Below are positions 1-11,952 of a DNA stretch of 64,000 bases, in pieces. The DNA lies in NCBI RefSeq assembly GCF_020184175.1, contig NC_065530.1, forward strand, positions 65,077,260-65,141,259, in the 5' to 3' direction. Source of the stretch: Aphis gossypii (Eukaryota; Arthropoda; Insecta; Hemiptera; Aphididae). The notes under the pieces are model-generated. The model was not told the DNA's origin. It was given only the letters and a program-made list of their open reading frames with translations, and did not search any database. A program made the position numbers and the translations under genes. How positions within the stretch are numbered: position 1 is the first letter of the stretch; each line of letters begins with the position of its first letter.

Positions 1-438
1 GCTATTTTTAATTTTTCCTAAAAAATATAATCAAATTTTATGTGTTTCTTATTTTCTGTATTAAAAAAATACATTATTTTCTGCATTTGTTACGCGAACG
101 TCTGTAAATTATATACATATATATATATTATATATGAATAAGATTCCAGATCTTGAGCCTCAAAACTTGAGGCACTTGGTCATCAAGTTATACTACCAAC
201 AGAAAACCACAGTCAACTGTGTTAAAAGCTTTATGTAAATATTATGTTTACCTAATCAATTATCACCCTCTTACAACTACCTAAATCTATTGATGTTTTA
301 AAGTGTTCTTTTATGATTTAACAAAACAGGTACCTACTATATTAAATATTTTAGATTAATTACAACAATTAAAACATTTCAAGCATCACGATGACGTACT
401 TAAAAAAATTTAATTATTATTTATTTATTAATATTATA
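1..438. other. AT-rich non-coding DNA
   Basis: Nothing gene-like is visible here: there are short AT-rich runs, no open frame with coding character and no clear repeat structure. The segment ends at the TA dinucleotide that flanks the mariner-like remnant. Confidence 0.5.
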
Positions 439-806
439 CAGGGTTATTTAAAATGAATCATCCGATACTTTACACCTGGCTTCTTGGGTCACCTAATCTT
501 GCACCATACGACTTTGTTTTTGGGATATGTTAAAAATACTGTATACGTACCTGCAGTATTAATGTATTATCATCAACCAAAGAGACGCTAAAAAATAGCG
601 CTGTCGCCAGTCCATTGAGATGGATTATATTGTACTTCAACCATATGTCATTCTTGTGACCAAGGGAAGACACGTTTAACATTTAATGATAAGTTAATTA
701 AACTTGGCATATTTTTCTTTTATTTAATATACAACATATTGTTCTAAACCTAAAAAATAAAATGTTATAAGCATTTTAAATTGGATGAATTATTTGAAGA
801 ACCCTG
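439..806 (+). mobile_element. Mariner/Tc1-like transposon remnant
   Basis: The ends form imperfect inverted repeats. The left end reads CAGGGTTATTTAAAATGAAT and the reverse complement of the right end reads CAGGGTTCTTCAAATAATTC; both are flanked by TA (437-438 and 807-808), the target duplication of Tc1/mariner elements. Between them, 475-540 reads WLLGSPNLAPYDFVF and then, after a frame change, GYVKNTVYVPAV. This resembles the C-terminal part of an insect DDE transposase around the third catalytic acidic residue. At under 400 bp with frameshifts it is a dead, internally deleted copy. Superfamily assignment rests on the TA flanks and the protein remnant. Confidence 0.6.
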
Positions 807-808
807 TA

Positions 809-2984
809 TTACATTCATTTATAATATGTTTGTATTTTGTATTTTACTACATATTTTTCTAATCGTGTATATATTTTGATCGATTTCTTATTTCATTTTT
901 TTATTTAAAAAATCTTTTACAATATATTAGTTAAAATTTTTAAAAAAAAACACTAATCTTCTAATGTTTTAAACCTTTGCTCCATAAATATGTTTTCTCG
1001 TTTACTTTGTTAAACGTTTTTAAAATATTTTTAGGTTAGTTTATATTAATACTTGGAAGTTTATTCCATTTGCTACATCATACAACTACTCATCAATGTC
1101 ATCCTAACAATATAAATTAGTCATACTTCTTCTTCGTTTATATTTATTTAAAATATTATTATTTACTTTAAATATACTACCTATCTATATTACTTCAAAA
1201 GCTTAGATTTACTGTATCTTAATATTCACAAATATTCTTATTAAATATCAAAAAATATTATATTAAATTATTATGATAAATTATTCACAAAATTTGTTTG
1301 AGGTTTGTTCAAGCTCCATTTAAAAAAATACCATTTCGATTGACTTATAGACGATTATGAGTTGTTGAAACTCTTTCTCATAGTTATAAAATACTTGAAA
1401 ATTGAGTACAAAGTTCCTCTTAAGTCGGTCTTATAAAAATGAGAGAAAGTAAACTTGAAGTGTAACTCTCTCTCACTATTTTGTCTCCTCAAGTATTCTA
1501 GATATAGACTATTAAGGCTATTAGATCTTAAAATGCTGATGATTGATGGTCTTGCTTCTATATATAAATTTAAATCCATTATTGTGTATGATAGAGCTTA
1601 TAATGTATTTTACGTTTTCTTAGGTAATGATATTTTTTCACATAATACTTATATTACCAACCATAAATAAGTTCAATGCACATAATACTTGTAGTATTGT
1701 ATATTATATAATAGCAAAATATTATAGATTTTTTTATTTTTATTGGTATTCGGACGATAGTCATATTATAATATTATGAATAGGTATACTGGCTAGAAAG
1801 TATTGATAATAATTAAACCATAATAGGTATTTGCTGGCTAATTAAAATAACATTTATTACAATAATATTTAAACCTATTATTGTTTTTATAATTTTTGTC
1901 ATCAGTCAGTAAAGTTATTACTTATTTAAATACGATTTCGTGGTTTACATTATTTTCATACTTAAATAATTTATCTGTTAATTGCATGTTCTCATTCTTA
2001 GTACGCTATTCGTTTTTTTAAATATCTACTTCTGATTTACAAAATATATTATCTTTAATTTTTAATGTTTTTATTCTAATCCATAGTTTTAATTTTAGTG
2101 TATAATTTTTCAAGAATTCTTTGCGATCAGATAAGTATTATTATCTGTGTTTTCTAATATTATCCACATCGTTCTAGGTATAGAATCATTTGATTTGTTT
2201 TATTTTATTTTTTATCATTGGTATAATGATATTCAAGAAAGACAAGCAAGCTTTTAGATGTTCAATGGGTTATTACTTATTAATAATGATACGTGAAAAA
2301 TATGTTACTTTTCTATTACTGAATTATTAAAATATAGGTAATTGATAATATACAGGTAAGTTTAATTTACCTGTGTAATATTAGAAATAATTTTAATTAC
2401 CTTATTTAAGTTAAAATGCTACCAGTTTTAATAGTATAACTAGTATTATAATATTAATTTATACGCATTAATTATATTTATTTTAGCTTTATGTGTACAC
2501 ATATATTGTACCAGTATTGAATTCAGTAGACAAAAATTATCAATATGAACTCAATTATGTAACAATGTTAATATATAATTTTTTAATTGTAGAGTACGTT
2601 TTTATAAATTTGTAATATTTAATTAGATTGGACAACAACGATTGATTTTTATTTGATCACCATTATTATTATGTACGTCTTGAATTCAGCACTGCTAATG
2701 AGGGTAATGGTAGATTTCCGGTTATATAAGAGATACTATTTCATTAAATCAAAAATGTATTTTAAACATTATCATTTTGACTTAAAATATGCATAACACG
2801 ATAAATCTTGACAATTTCACATACTATATAGCTATCCGGTAATTTACCATTATCCTCTGTGTGGATATTAGGCCTAAACTTTATACTCAGGGAACCACAT
2901 TAAAAAAAAACGCGCCACATGCAATACCTCATGCAACATTAAAGTTGATATAATATCGATTTTCATAATGTGCTAAGGTGGTGA
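809..2984. other. AT-rich intergenic DNA
   Basis: No coding region is supported. Two short opposing ORFs at 1355-1670 overlap each other and have no recognisable domain. Around 1385-1440 a fragment resembles the dispersed repeat seen at 2985, 16850 and 48520 (shared text near ACTTGAAAATTGAGTACAAA). The rest is simple AT-rich sequence. Confidence 0.5.
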
Positions 2985-3470
2985 GGAAACTTGCATTGAA
3001 AATTGAATACAAAGTTCCTTATAAGTTAGTCTTATAGTGATTCAAAGTTATAAGAATATATATATAGGCACGTTTTTTTATTAGTGTTTGAAGTTCAAAT
3101 ATCAACAAAAATTCGTCAAAATCATGAATATTGGCAAATTATTTTGTAAATAAAATTTATAAAAAAAATATTATGTAAGTATCTAAGTGTTGAAAATTTA
3201 ATACTAGATTTTCCATAAGTTTGGCTTACAATAATAAATTATAAAAGAACTTGAACGTTGTAAATTATCCTTAATTTAAATGTTTACGAAATCCAAATTT
3301 CACTCGTAAAAATAAATAACGATTTACTATGAAATAATTTTAATTTTTAGATTTTTATCATAGTTCAAAAAAACTTGAAACATACACTAGTTGTTTAAAT
3401 TGGCATTTTCTCTACATAATTTAATTTTGAAATATTTTTTGTTAAATCAAAATGGAAAATGTTATTGACT
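2985..3470 (+). repeat. Dispersed aphid repeat, copy 1
   Basis: This stretch shares long, diverged blocks with 17216-18000 and 48520-49200. Typical shared words are TTGAAAATTGAATACAAAG, AGTGTTTGAAGTTCAAAT, TTTGGCTTACAATAAT and TTTACGAAATCCAAATTTCA. Blocks occur in the same order in each copy, so it is one family. No ORF is present. It lies just upstream of the Merlin-like transposase remnant, so it could be part of a larger element, but no terminal repeats were found. Confidence 0.6.
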
Positions 3471-3602
3471 TTTATAGACATGTTATTTACAATGACAATC
3501 TTGCACCGATTTTTAAAACAACGTGATGTTTTTCCCACTGCTAAAGTATGCCAAAAAGTTAATTCAAATAATAAAGTATGTTGAGAGGCCCTTAAGGAGT
3601 AT

Positions 3603-4000
3603 ATGAATAACACTCGCAAACGTGATGAAGAATATAAAATTATTAAAGAAAAGTGCTTACGTTATCCGAAGAAAGGATATCAAACATTTCAGTCCATCAG
3701 AAAACAAAATAAATTCTTTACTTATATTGACGTAAATAGAAAAAACAACCATGGTCTAAGTTTGTGTCACATAATAGAGTTAGTTTGGTGTTGGTGCAAT
3801 GAAGTGAACGTAACAAATACTGCAAAATGGACCGGCAGAATAAGACATACTGTAACAGATTGGTTTAATTTATGCCAAGACGTTTGCGTTGATCAATTTG
3901 AACTTCGGTCAAAAATATGAGGTGTAATAGTCCAAATTGACGAGTCGTTATTCCAAGGAAGCGAAAGTATCACTGAAGATGTCTGTGTGTAGGCGATCGT
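3603..4000 (+). pseudogene. Merlin-like (IS1595-type) transposase remnant
   Basis: The frame starting at 3603 encodes about 105 residues and continues beyond a TGA at 3918. Visible features are a segment with CHIIELVWCWCNEV, then W-N-LCQDVC in a helix-turn-helix-like region, and, past the stop, VIVQIDESLFQGS. The Q-I-D-E-S core resembles the first catalytic Asp block of the ISXO2/IS1595 transposase domain used by Merlin elements. A second in-frame stop follows at about 3990 and the remaining catalytic core is missing, so the copy is dead. The family call rests on the DES block and spacing. Confidence 0.6.
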
Positions 4001-5618
4001 ACGCCTGCTACCGTAATAACTCTTACTTTACTCGTCTCATAAAAAAAAAAGAAATTGATCATGACCATATAATCATCTCTCATGTTCAAAATTAAGTTTG
4101 TAAAACAAAAATTAAAATTTCAAGTTAAAAACAAACTAAACAATAAAATCTACGCCTGCTCGTTTATTTTCAAAAACTATAACGTGATTTTCAAAAAGTA
4201 TTCTTGAAGAATTTCTCAAAGAAAATTAATTAAAAACCATGAGTTTTCTTAAACTAACTGATAATATTTTAGATTTTAAAGGATCTAAAACGTAACCTAG
4301 ATGGTAGCCTACCATTGGTAGGTAATAGGTATAATGCAGACTTTATAAACTTCATTTAAAAATAATATAAATTATGTTTGAATATTATTACAATGTTTTT
4401 GATTGTATCATTAATAATAATACAATTTATTAAATATATACCAATATATATATATATATATATTTTTTTTTATGGTACTAAAAACATATTAATATAAATG
4501 CATAGATTAATATCGGCATTTAAATGAAAATGTAGTATCATATATTATTGTATTACGACTAAAAATATACTATTTGTTTGTTTTTAAATTATATATTATA
4601 GGTACTTGTATTAAAATACTGTGATTGCATATTATACATATTATAATACATTAATATTATGACTCTTTTCACAAACTATTTTTTATTTGAAGTTAAAATT
4701 TCTGGGATTATTTATTGGAAAAATCGTATATTTGTATTTATGTAGGTATTTATAATACGTGTATTTATGAGCTATGCTTTTAGGCAAAATGTTAAAATAG
4801 GTAAAATTATTATATAATATACTTATAACTTACATTTACATATTATATAAGTAAGATATAATAATTGTTATGTTTGAAATTAAAAAATCAAATATCTTCT
4901 TTATGAAATTATTAATAAATAATTATATTAGGGAAATCGATAAGCATTCCGTCGTATCATCACGATGGAAAACCCAGATAAAAAAACCCAATACCTGTGA
5001 TTATCTATCGACCGCGATCTATAATATTATGACCGGTTTTTCATCGCAATTTTTGTGACTGGTGATCTTAGCTAGTATTTTACTCATTACTCATTAAGTA
5101 CCTAACTTCCTGGAACGCGTTCACGTAAACACGTAAAATTGATTTTCGTTTTTTATGATTTTTAAGTTATTTTATATATTTTTGAAAAATTGTCATATCA
5201 CTATATCAGTTTTATATTTTATTATTATTTCAATTTATCTTTGTGATAAATTATTAAACTAATTAATTGATTTCAAATATATGCAGGTACCGTCACTGCA
5301 CAGAACTTAATTCATATTTTTTTCATTAGATTTTTTTTCCGTTGGTTTTTTTTTAATTTTCTTTTTCCTGGATTCGTTGTTATAGTATTATGCACCTAAG
5401 AATGGGATGTCGTGTGTGAAAATCGTCTAAAGGAATGGGTCAATATTGGTTCCTTCGGAATTAAAGCCTAGGGGACACCTGCTTGAATTGTGCAATAACT
5501 TTACGGTGCAACACGGGGTGATTGTAAACTCTCACAGCCCTGAGTCTGCTCCAATATATTAAGTCGGAAACACACACTTGTACACTTTTTACCTTTTATA
5601 TTTGAGAAAATACAACAC
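4001..5618. other. AT-rich intergenic DNA with a TA microsatellite
   Basis: There is a TA dinucleotide run at about 4446-4463. The ORF at 4870-5058 has no recognisable domain. A short stretch of more balanced composition at about 5390-5560 is not AT-biased like its surroundings, but shows no ORF, splice signal or repeat I can name. Confidence 0.45.
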
Positions 5619-6349
5619 GATTGCGCACCTTTACTCTTTAAGCAAATACATATATTTAAATAAATATCAATTCAATAAAAATACCAATAATAATAATAAC
5701 GTAATAATACGCATCGTAGAAAAAAATCGTATAACACATCAAAGAAATTACGCGTCCAAAAAAGAAATAATATGCCGATATTCGTCTATAAAAATAAAGT
5801 TAAACCAAAAAATATAAGTTAGTTCTGATTTCATCAAAAACTTATTTATGTTATTACCCATCGAATGAAAAAAAAAAGTCAAAAAAATCAATTTTGAGTT
5901 TCTCAAATTTGTAATTGTTTGATATAACTTTATAATTTAGTTTTATCTGGTTTATTAACAATAACATAAAAACTAAGTACGATAAGAAAATTCTGATTTC
6001 ACCGAAATGTTGAGCATATAAATACAAATATTTCTAAAAACTTAAATTTTTGTATTTTTAAAAAATTGAGCACTTTGGAGTTTTTTGACTATAACTTCTG
6101 AAATAAGTTTGATCAGCTTTTTTTGAAAGTACCATCAAATTAGGAATACAAAACACACATTTTGCGAAAAAAATTCCAAAAATTCGCTTGGAAGCTAAAC
6201 TGCATTCGTTCCAAATATTTAAATAAATATTAATTCAAAAAAATTGCCAACATCATTACTAACGTTATTAATTATTATTATTATTATTAATGATATTTAT
6301 TTAAATATTTTTGTAAGCTCTCCTTAATAAAGATAAAAGGTGCGCAATC
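5619..6349. mobile_element. MITE with terminal inverted repeats
   Basis: The left end GATTGCGCACCTTT (5619-5632) is the exact reverse complement of AAAGGTGCGCAATC (6336-6349). Similarity continues inward with gaps, both arms reaching a TATTTAAATAAATAT core. The element is 731 bp with no transposase ORF, so it is non-autonomous. A target-site duplication is not evident, so the superfamily is open. The inside is AT-rich and contains trinucleotide ATT runs. Confidence 0.65.
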
Positions 6350-6739
6350 ATGTTACGCCCATAAGTTTAATATTGTTTTGATTCATTAAGTGGTGTTATG
6401 GAGGACTGTAAAAAAGTGATTTGTTTGTCAGATAGGATTTAATCAGGTGAAAATAAGAGACCGGTCATTATTAGTGACTAATGAAAAAAAAGCTTCGGGG
6501 AACTGGGGAAGTCCCTCAATGCTCAATACCCTTCATTACACGCCTAAATTTATACAGCGAAATACGAATTTATTATTGCAAACGTTTAACCAGCGCAAAT
6601 GCGAAATGCCGGAGGTATCAACTGATATAATATTAATTTCTATTTATTATATTATTACAACAGTATAATGTATAAAATGTATAATAAATAAAAATATTGT
6701 CTAGATACATAATATGTAGATTGTAAGTACCTTCTATCC

Positions 6740-7905
6740 TCCTAATATTATTTATGTCTCAAAAGATTCACGTGTCACGTGTATTACGGATAATAATTAA
6801 TTCCCTATACACGCCAATACGCTACACAGTATTTATGTGTACAAATAGTACAATCATAATATATAATACAAACTATTATAAAGCAGACGTTCCCCAAGAA
6901 TCAGTTCTAGGACCAATGCTATCCAATATAAACTGCTATGACATGTTAACGCCACAGCATTGCAAATTGGTTATTCAGAAAGTCAGAAATAATAACAAAA
7001 AATAAAATTCTAGAACTTCAATAAAAGATTTCAAAACTTGCTCAACAAATTATCTCAATGGTTCCTAAAATGAAAACTCACGCTGAATCCTACCAAAAGC
7101 GAAACCAAGATATCAACCCTAAAAAAATGCAATTATCCAACCATAATTCAATTAAAAATCAAATGGAAAAAAAATATCTAGGACGACGACCACTGGACCA
7201 ACCTAGATCAAAAACTAAGCTGGAAAAATAGACATAAATAATAACTAAATCAATGATACATTATTGATTGAGATACCCTACAACTTAAATTAAATATTCA
7301 CTACTTACTGCTAGTAATACAATACAGAGCAATAATAAGATTGTTACTAACCTATGCATGATCAGTTTGGGAAACCACTTTCCAAATGAAAATTATAAAA
7401 CTTCATACCATTAGAAATAAATTTTTAAAAAATTAAAAAGGGAGCATTAAAAGCTCCCTGGTTCGTTAGAAACAAGCGACTTTATCACAATGACACAGGA
7501 CTATCCTTTCTATCAATTTGGAATGATAAACTAATTTAAAAAATTTTTACAAAAAACTCAATTAAACTAAAGGCGTACTACACTACAAAATAGGTAATAA
7601 AACTATCATCCTATATGTGTATAATATATATTCTATAGGTATACTATAGCTGCGTCGACCTATATCTTTTTAGAATCCCTGCAAGAGAAATCAATCAAAC
7701 GACTAAAAAACTATTATAACTTTAATTTATATATAAAATTGTACATCGCACGTAAAAATCGTATAATTGTAAAAGTCAAATCTCTACGTATAAAAACGCC
7801 TATCTATCTTGTAAACTTGTAAATTATTACTTATTTTGTAGAAATACTAAATGTATTAACAATTTGAAACAATTTGAACAAATAAATAAATAAATAAAAA
7901 ATAAT
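6740..7905 (+). mobile_element. Decayed jockey-type LINE, 3' part
   Basis: The segment at 6754-7005 shows a reverse-transcriptase block, VPQESVLGPMLSNI, close to the VPQGSVLGPxLFNI motif of non-LTR retrotransposons. Further blocks follow in shifted frames: about 7020-7090 reads like an FQNLLNKLSQWFLK helix, and about 7345-7480 includes SVWETTFQMKIIKLH and then KAPWFVRNKRLYHND, as in the C-terminal part of insect jockey ORF2. The 3' end is a run of AAAT units near 7880-7905, a usual LINE tail. Frameshifts and stops make it inactive. The 5' part, including the endonuclease, is missing. Confidence 0.75.
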
Positions 7906-8217
7906 TATGATAGGCTATAATTACTGTCGATTTGTTTTCCTTTTCTAAATAAGCTGAACTCTCTTAAGTACTCTGCAGCTAGTTAATGTGTTCAGATAAC
8001 TTTCGGGGCGAGCGAAAACAGCTTGTTATTAAAATGTTCTATGTTGGGTACACAGATCGACGCAGTGGCGACCTATCTTTTTTTGAAGAGTGCATTATAC
8101 ATTTATGATCATTTTTTAATGATAGATATACTCAACAATCAGCATAATTATTAATCAAACAAAATAAAGATTTCAATAATTCAACACGGAATAGATGAAA
8201 TAGATGAAAATAATATA

Positions 8218-8487
8218 ATGTATGATGTTACGACTTACGAACCTTATGAGTTTATGACATATTATACCTATAATACCGATCACGCGTACTTTCCCGGTTT
8301 AGGTTTCCCCGTATTCCAAAACTATCGAAAACGGTCGTGGTATTTACCCGACGTGCAGACTACGGTACAACGTAATGTGCTGGCGGTTGCGATTTACGGA
8401 TTTCCGAATAATAATTATTGGGCTAACCGCATCGTCATCACGCAACAGCAGTCTGGCTGCAAGAAAACCGGTCGCGGACCGCTTTAG
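8218..8487 (+). CDS. Unrecognised 89-residue ORF
   Basis: An ATG-to-TAG frame of 89 codons, with clearly higher GC than the DNA on either side and many synonymous C/G-ending codons. The product is rich in Tyr and other aromatics in its first 50 residues (for example YEFMTYYTYNTDHAYFPG), then has QRNVLAVAIYGFP and a basic end KKTGRGPL. No signal peptide, metal motif or membrane segment is evident. I do not recognise the family. It could be a short gene, an exon of a split gene, or a fragment of inserted foreign DNA such as a viral relic. An island of coding-like composition inside a transposon-rich stretch is the only real support. Confidence 0.3.
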   Translation: MYDVTTYEPYEFMTYYTYNTDHAYFPGLGFPVFQNYRKRSWYLPDVQTTVQRNVLAVAIYGFPNNNYWANRIVITQQQSGCKKTGRGPL

Positions 8488-8556
8488 TTTCTCGTGCGAG
8501 TTATCGTTTTAACAATTTATAGTCGTTAAGTATAATAATTTAAGTAGTAATGTGTA

Positions 8557-8568
8557 GTGACGTCACTG
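8557..8568. promoter_or_regulatory. Palindromic CRE-like site
   Basis: AGTGACGTCACT is a perfect 12-bp palindrome containing the full CREB/ATF consensus TGACGTCA. It lies 70 bp after the 89-codon ORF, with no gene start close by, so function is unproven. Confidence 0.3.
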
Positions 8569-11108
8569 GATTTAAGCTTACAAATGGAAAGCAAAAAAAA
8601 ACCGAGTACCTACACCGCATTATGATGGGTATCGCCGAACGGTATGCGGTAGGTGGTACCACGAATTATATATAATATATCTAGTTATAATAGGTTTTAT
8701 ACCTAGGTATACATTACTACAATATCGTTCTTTGACGTCATTCAAAATTGCAAAAAGTAATAATTACTTATTACTAATTACTTAATTTGGATTAATGTCA
8801 TTATCATCATGATGAGTGTCGAGTGATGACATGGGGATCCCATATCATCTCTTAGCTCCTCCCGTAGCCTTTTTTAATAAGTAACTCCAAAAACTGATAC
8901 TCAATATTTTATAGTATTATAGTGATTTTCAATTTTTTATTTATGTACTGTATGTAGGTACATAGGTGGCATTATGTGTATTTTGTGATTTATAATAAAT
9001 AATTTTTGATAGGTACGTTCTTTTTCCATCGATTTTTTATCGAATGCCTACCTACCTACCTTATACCTTATCAACCATTTGAAAAAACTCTTTACATTTT
9101 TGTTGAATAAAACACCCAAAATATTAGGTATTGTTGAATTAATAAAATTCCTTAACCAGCTGTAAAGGCGTTAAGTCTAATACTTCCCAATTATTTAAAA
9201 TAGTATGTAAATAGGTACTGAATATATCAATTTACCAGATACCGGTGACCAGTCTATACTATAGAACTCTAGTCGTCAGTCCGCATACCTACACGGCTAC
9301 ACTGAAAAAACATTTGCATGTAATAAATAAGAGTAACCAGGAGTACATTTACTAACGTGATGTATTATTCAAACTAATTCAACAATTTCTTTTAGAATTG
9401 TCTCAACGGGTTAAAATGTTTTTATAATAAATGATAATAGTGATTAATTTTCTCCACTCTGAATTGCTTTTAGTATCATTGCGTTCAGATTTAACATATC
9501 CATTACAATACAATAACCTACTCAATGATGATTTATTAAGTTTTATGTAGGTAGATACTTTCTTCCATTGTAGATACAGTAAAAAATAACCAACTTTCGC
9601 CATTTTTAAAAATTATATTGTAGTTGTACTAAAAATAAATATTTATAAAATATAGTGAAAAATAGAGAGGATAAAATGAAAATTCTTCTTTTTAAATTAT
9701 ACTGTAACCTTTAAAATAAGTATGAAAGTGTACAGTTTTGAAGTAAGCCTCAACAAAAACATTTTTTTTGCCAAATACCTGGATAGCCAAGGTATTTATT
9801 TCATAGATAAAGGTAAAGTTTTGACTTAATAATATATAAATCAAAATGTTTTTCAAAAACATAAATAATTAAACTTTTCAAGATGAGTGATTACCATTGA
9901 AATAATACCCTTATACTTCCAAGTGAATATTGTACTCAATTAAAAATTATTGATAAGCACTCAAAAAAAAAAAAAAAACAAGACAACTTACTGGATCTAG
10001 TATTTTTTTAGTTGAATGCATTTCAATTTTAACTCCAAATATTAAAAGCATGACATGTTTAATGATATAGCCATTATTTGTAATTCTTTAAATTATATTA
10101 GATTATTAAAAAAAGAAAGTGATTCTTTTTCTTTTTTCTTTTATTTAAGCGTTTTCTTTATGTTATTTTATAATAATTGAACACAAAAAAAAATTCATAT
10201 TACACAATACACACACAACTATAAAGTAGGTTAGATTACTTATTAATATAAGTAAATATTAAGTTGAACAAATTTACAAAACAAAATCAATAATATATAA
10301 TTTTATCTTATGTCTATAAATAGAATAATTAATAATGATATTGATTTTCTAACCATCACTCAAGCCAAGTATAATTCTTGAGTAATATGAGTATACTGGT
10401 TCATATAAACATATTAACATAGCTAACAAATTTTAAACATATAATATATATCTCCTGAGATAGTGAGATCATATGGAAACTCATTATATTATTAAACAAA
10501 AATAAATAAATTTACCTTAAAATATACAGAAACATTATTGTGCAACATATTACATAAACAGTTAAGAGTAACATTTTAAATTAATACAATATACAAACAT
10601 TGATAGAACAATTATAAAGCTGTACATTATGGTCAAACTAAACTATTAGTTTTCCTTAGAAATATTAAGTTAATAAAAAAAACACTTGATGTAATTTTTA
10701 ATAAAAGTTAATATTATTAGTTATGACAATATTAAAAAGACAAATATCACCAATTTAAAATAAAATAAACAAATGTTATAGGACGAAAAACTGCAGGGAT
10801 CTTATTATCAAAATATGATTAAAAAGAAAAAAACATAATGAACAAAACAAGACAATTAATTTAAATGTTAAAAATATTAATTATAAATCTAAATTGCGTG
10901 AAAATGAAAATAAATAATTTAATTTAAGTTTTATCACAAACAAGTTAATTTTTTACAAAAAAAAAAATAAAATTAATATTAGCTATAATTTTTATTTTTT
11001 AATATTTTAACACCAGTTAAAATAATTTATAATTTAGGAAATATTTTATTTTCATAAAAAATGAGTCCTTAAAATTAAATAGTTAAGTAACTATGATATA
11101 GAACATAC
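8569..11108. other. Intergenic DNA and likely Kdm4 3' UTR
   Basis: No coding region is supported. The stretch just below 11109 is downstream of the Kdm4 stop codon on the minus strand and should hold its 3' UTR. Many TTTATT words (AATAAA on the minus strand) occur, so the poly(A) site cannot be fixed. There is a poly(A) run at about 9963-9980. Confidence 0.4.
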
Positions 11109-11918
11109 TTATAAAACATTAATTATTTTATTTTCTCTTTCATATTTATCTAACCCACGTTTAGCTTGCAGTTTCAAGCGTCTCATAAGATGTTCATCAT
11201 TACTGTATATGTCACTAGGATGTATACGACCACATGTACCATCACTATACATAACCTAGTACATATAATTACATTAATTTTAAGTTATTGAAAAGTATAC
11301 GCAATATAATAAATTATACATACTGAATATGTAGGTTTATAATTCAATCCAAGGAATAAACCTTTGTCACCCGATTCTAAATTTATTTCTTTGTTAATGG
11401 CTGGAAGATCATTTGTATTGTTCTAAAAAAATAACCACCATAAAAGAAAAACAATATTAATAGTAATTAATTAAAGAATACAAATTATGTAGTAAGGAAT
11501 TTTTTTAAAGTTTGTAATTTTCTTAACTGAATTTTATGAATAAAATGTACACAGTAAAAGAAAAAAAAAAAGAAAAAGTCATAAAAACCCCCATGTAAGA
11601 GAATAAAGTTCTTAACCCTACGTTGGTAGCACCAAAAACATCACTTAGTTAGTCACACAGTCATTATGACCAGGTCATTTGTCAATGTAAAATCTGATTG
11701 AAATATATATTTTTATTATTATCATAAATTTGTATATTAACACAATATTTATAGTGACATACATTTTTTACAAGTAGATAACTGAAAAAATAATAACCAA
11801 GACTCCTATATCTCCCATAAGAACTGTGAGCCATCAATAAGATACTCGAAACATAATATTGTGTATATAAATTCAATACAAATTATCTTTACCCTTCATT
11901 TATATATATATATATATA

Positions 11919-11952
<34 letters not shown>

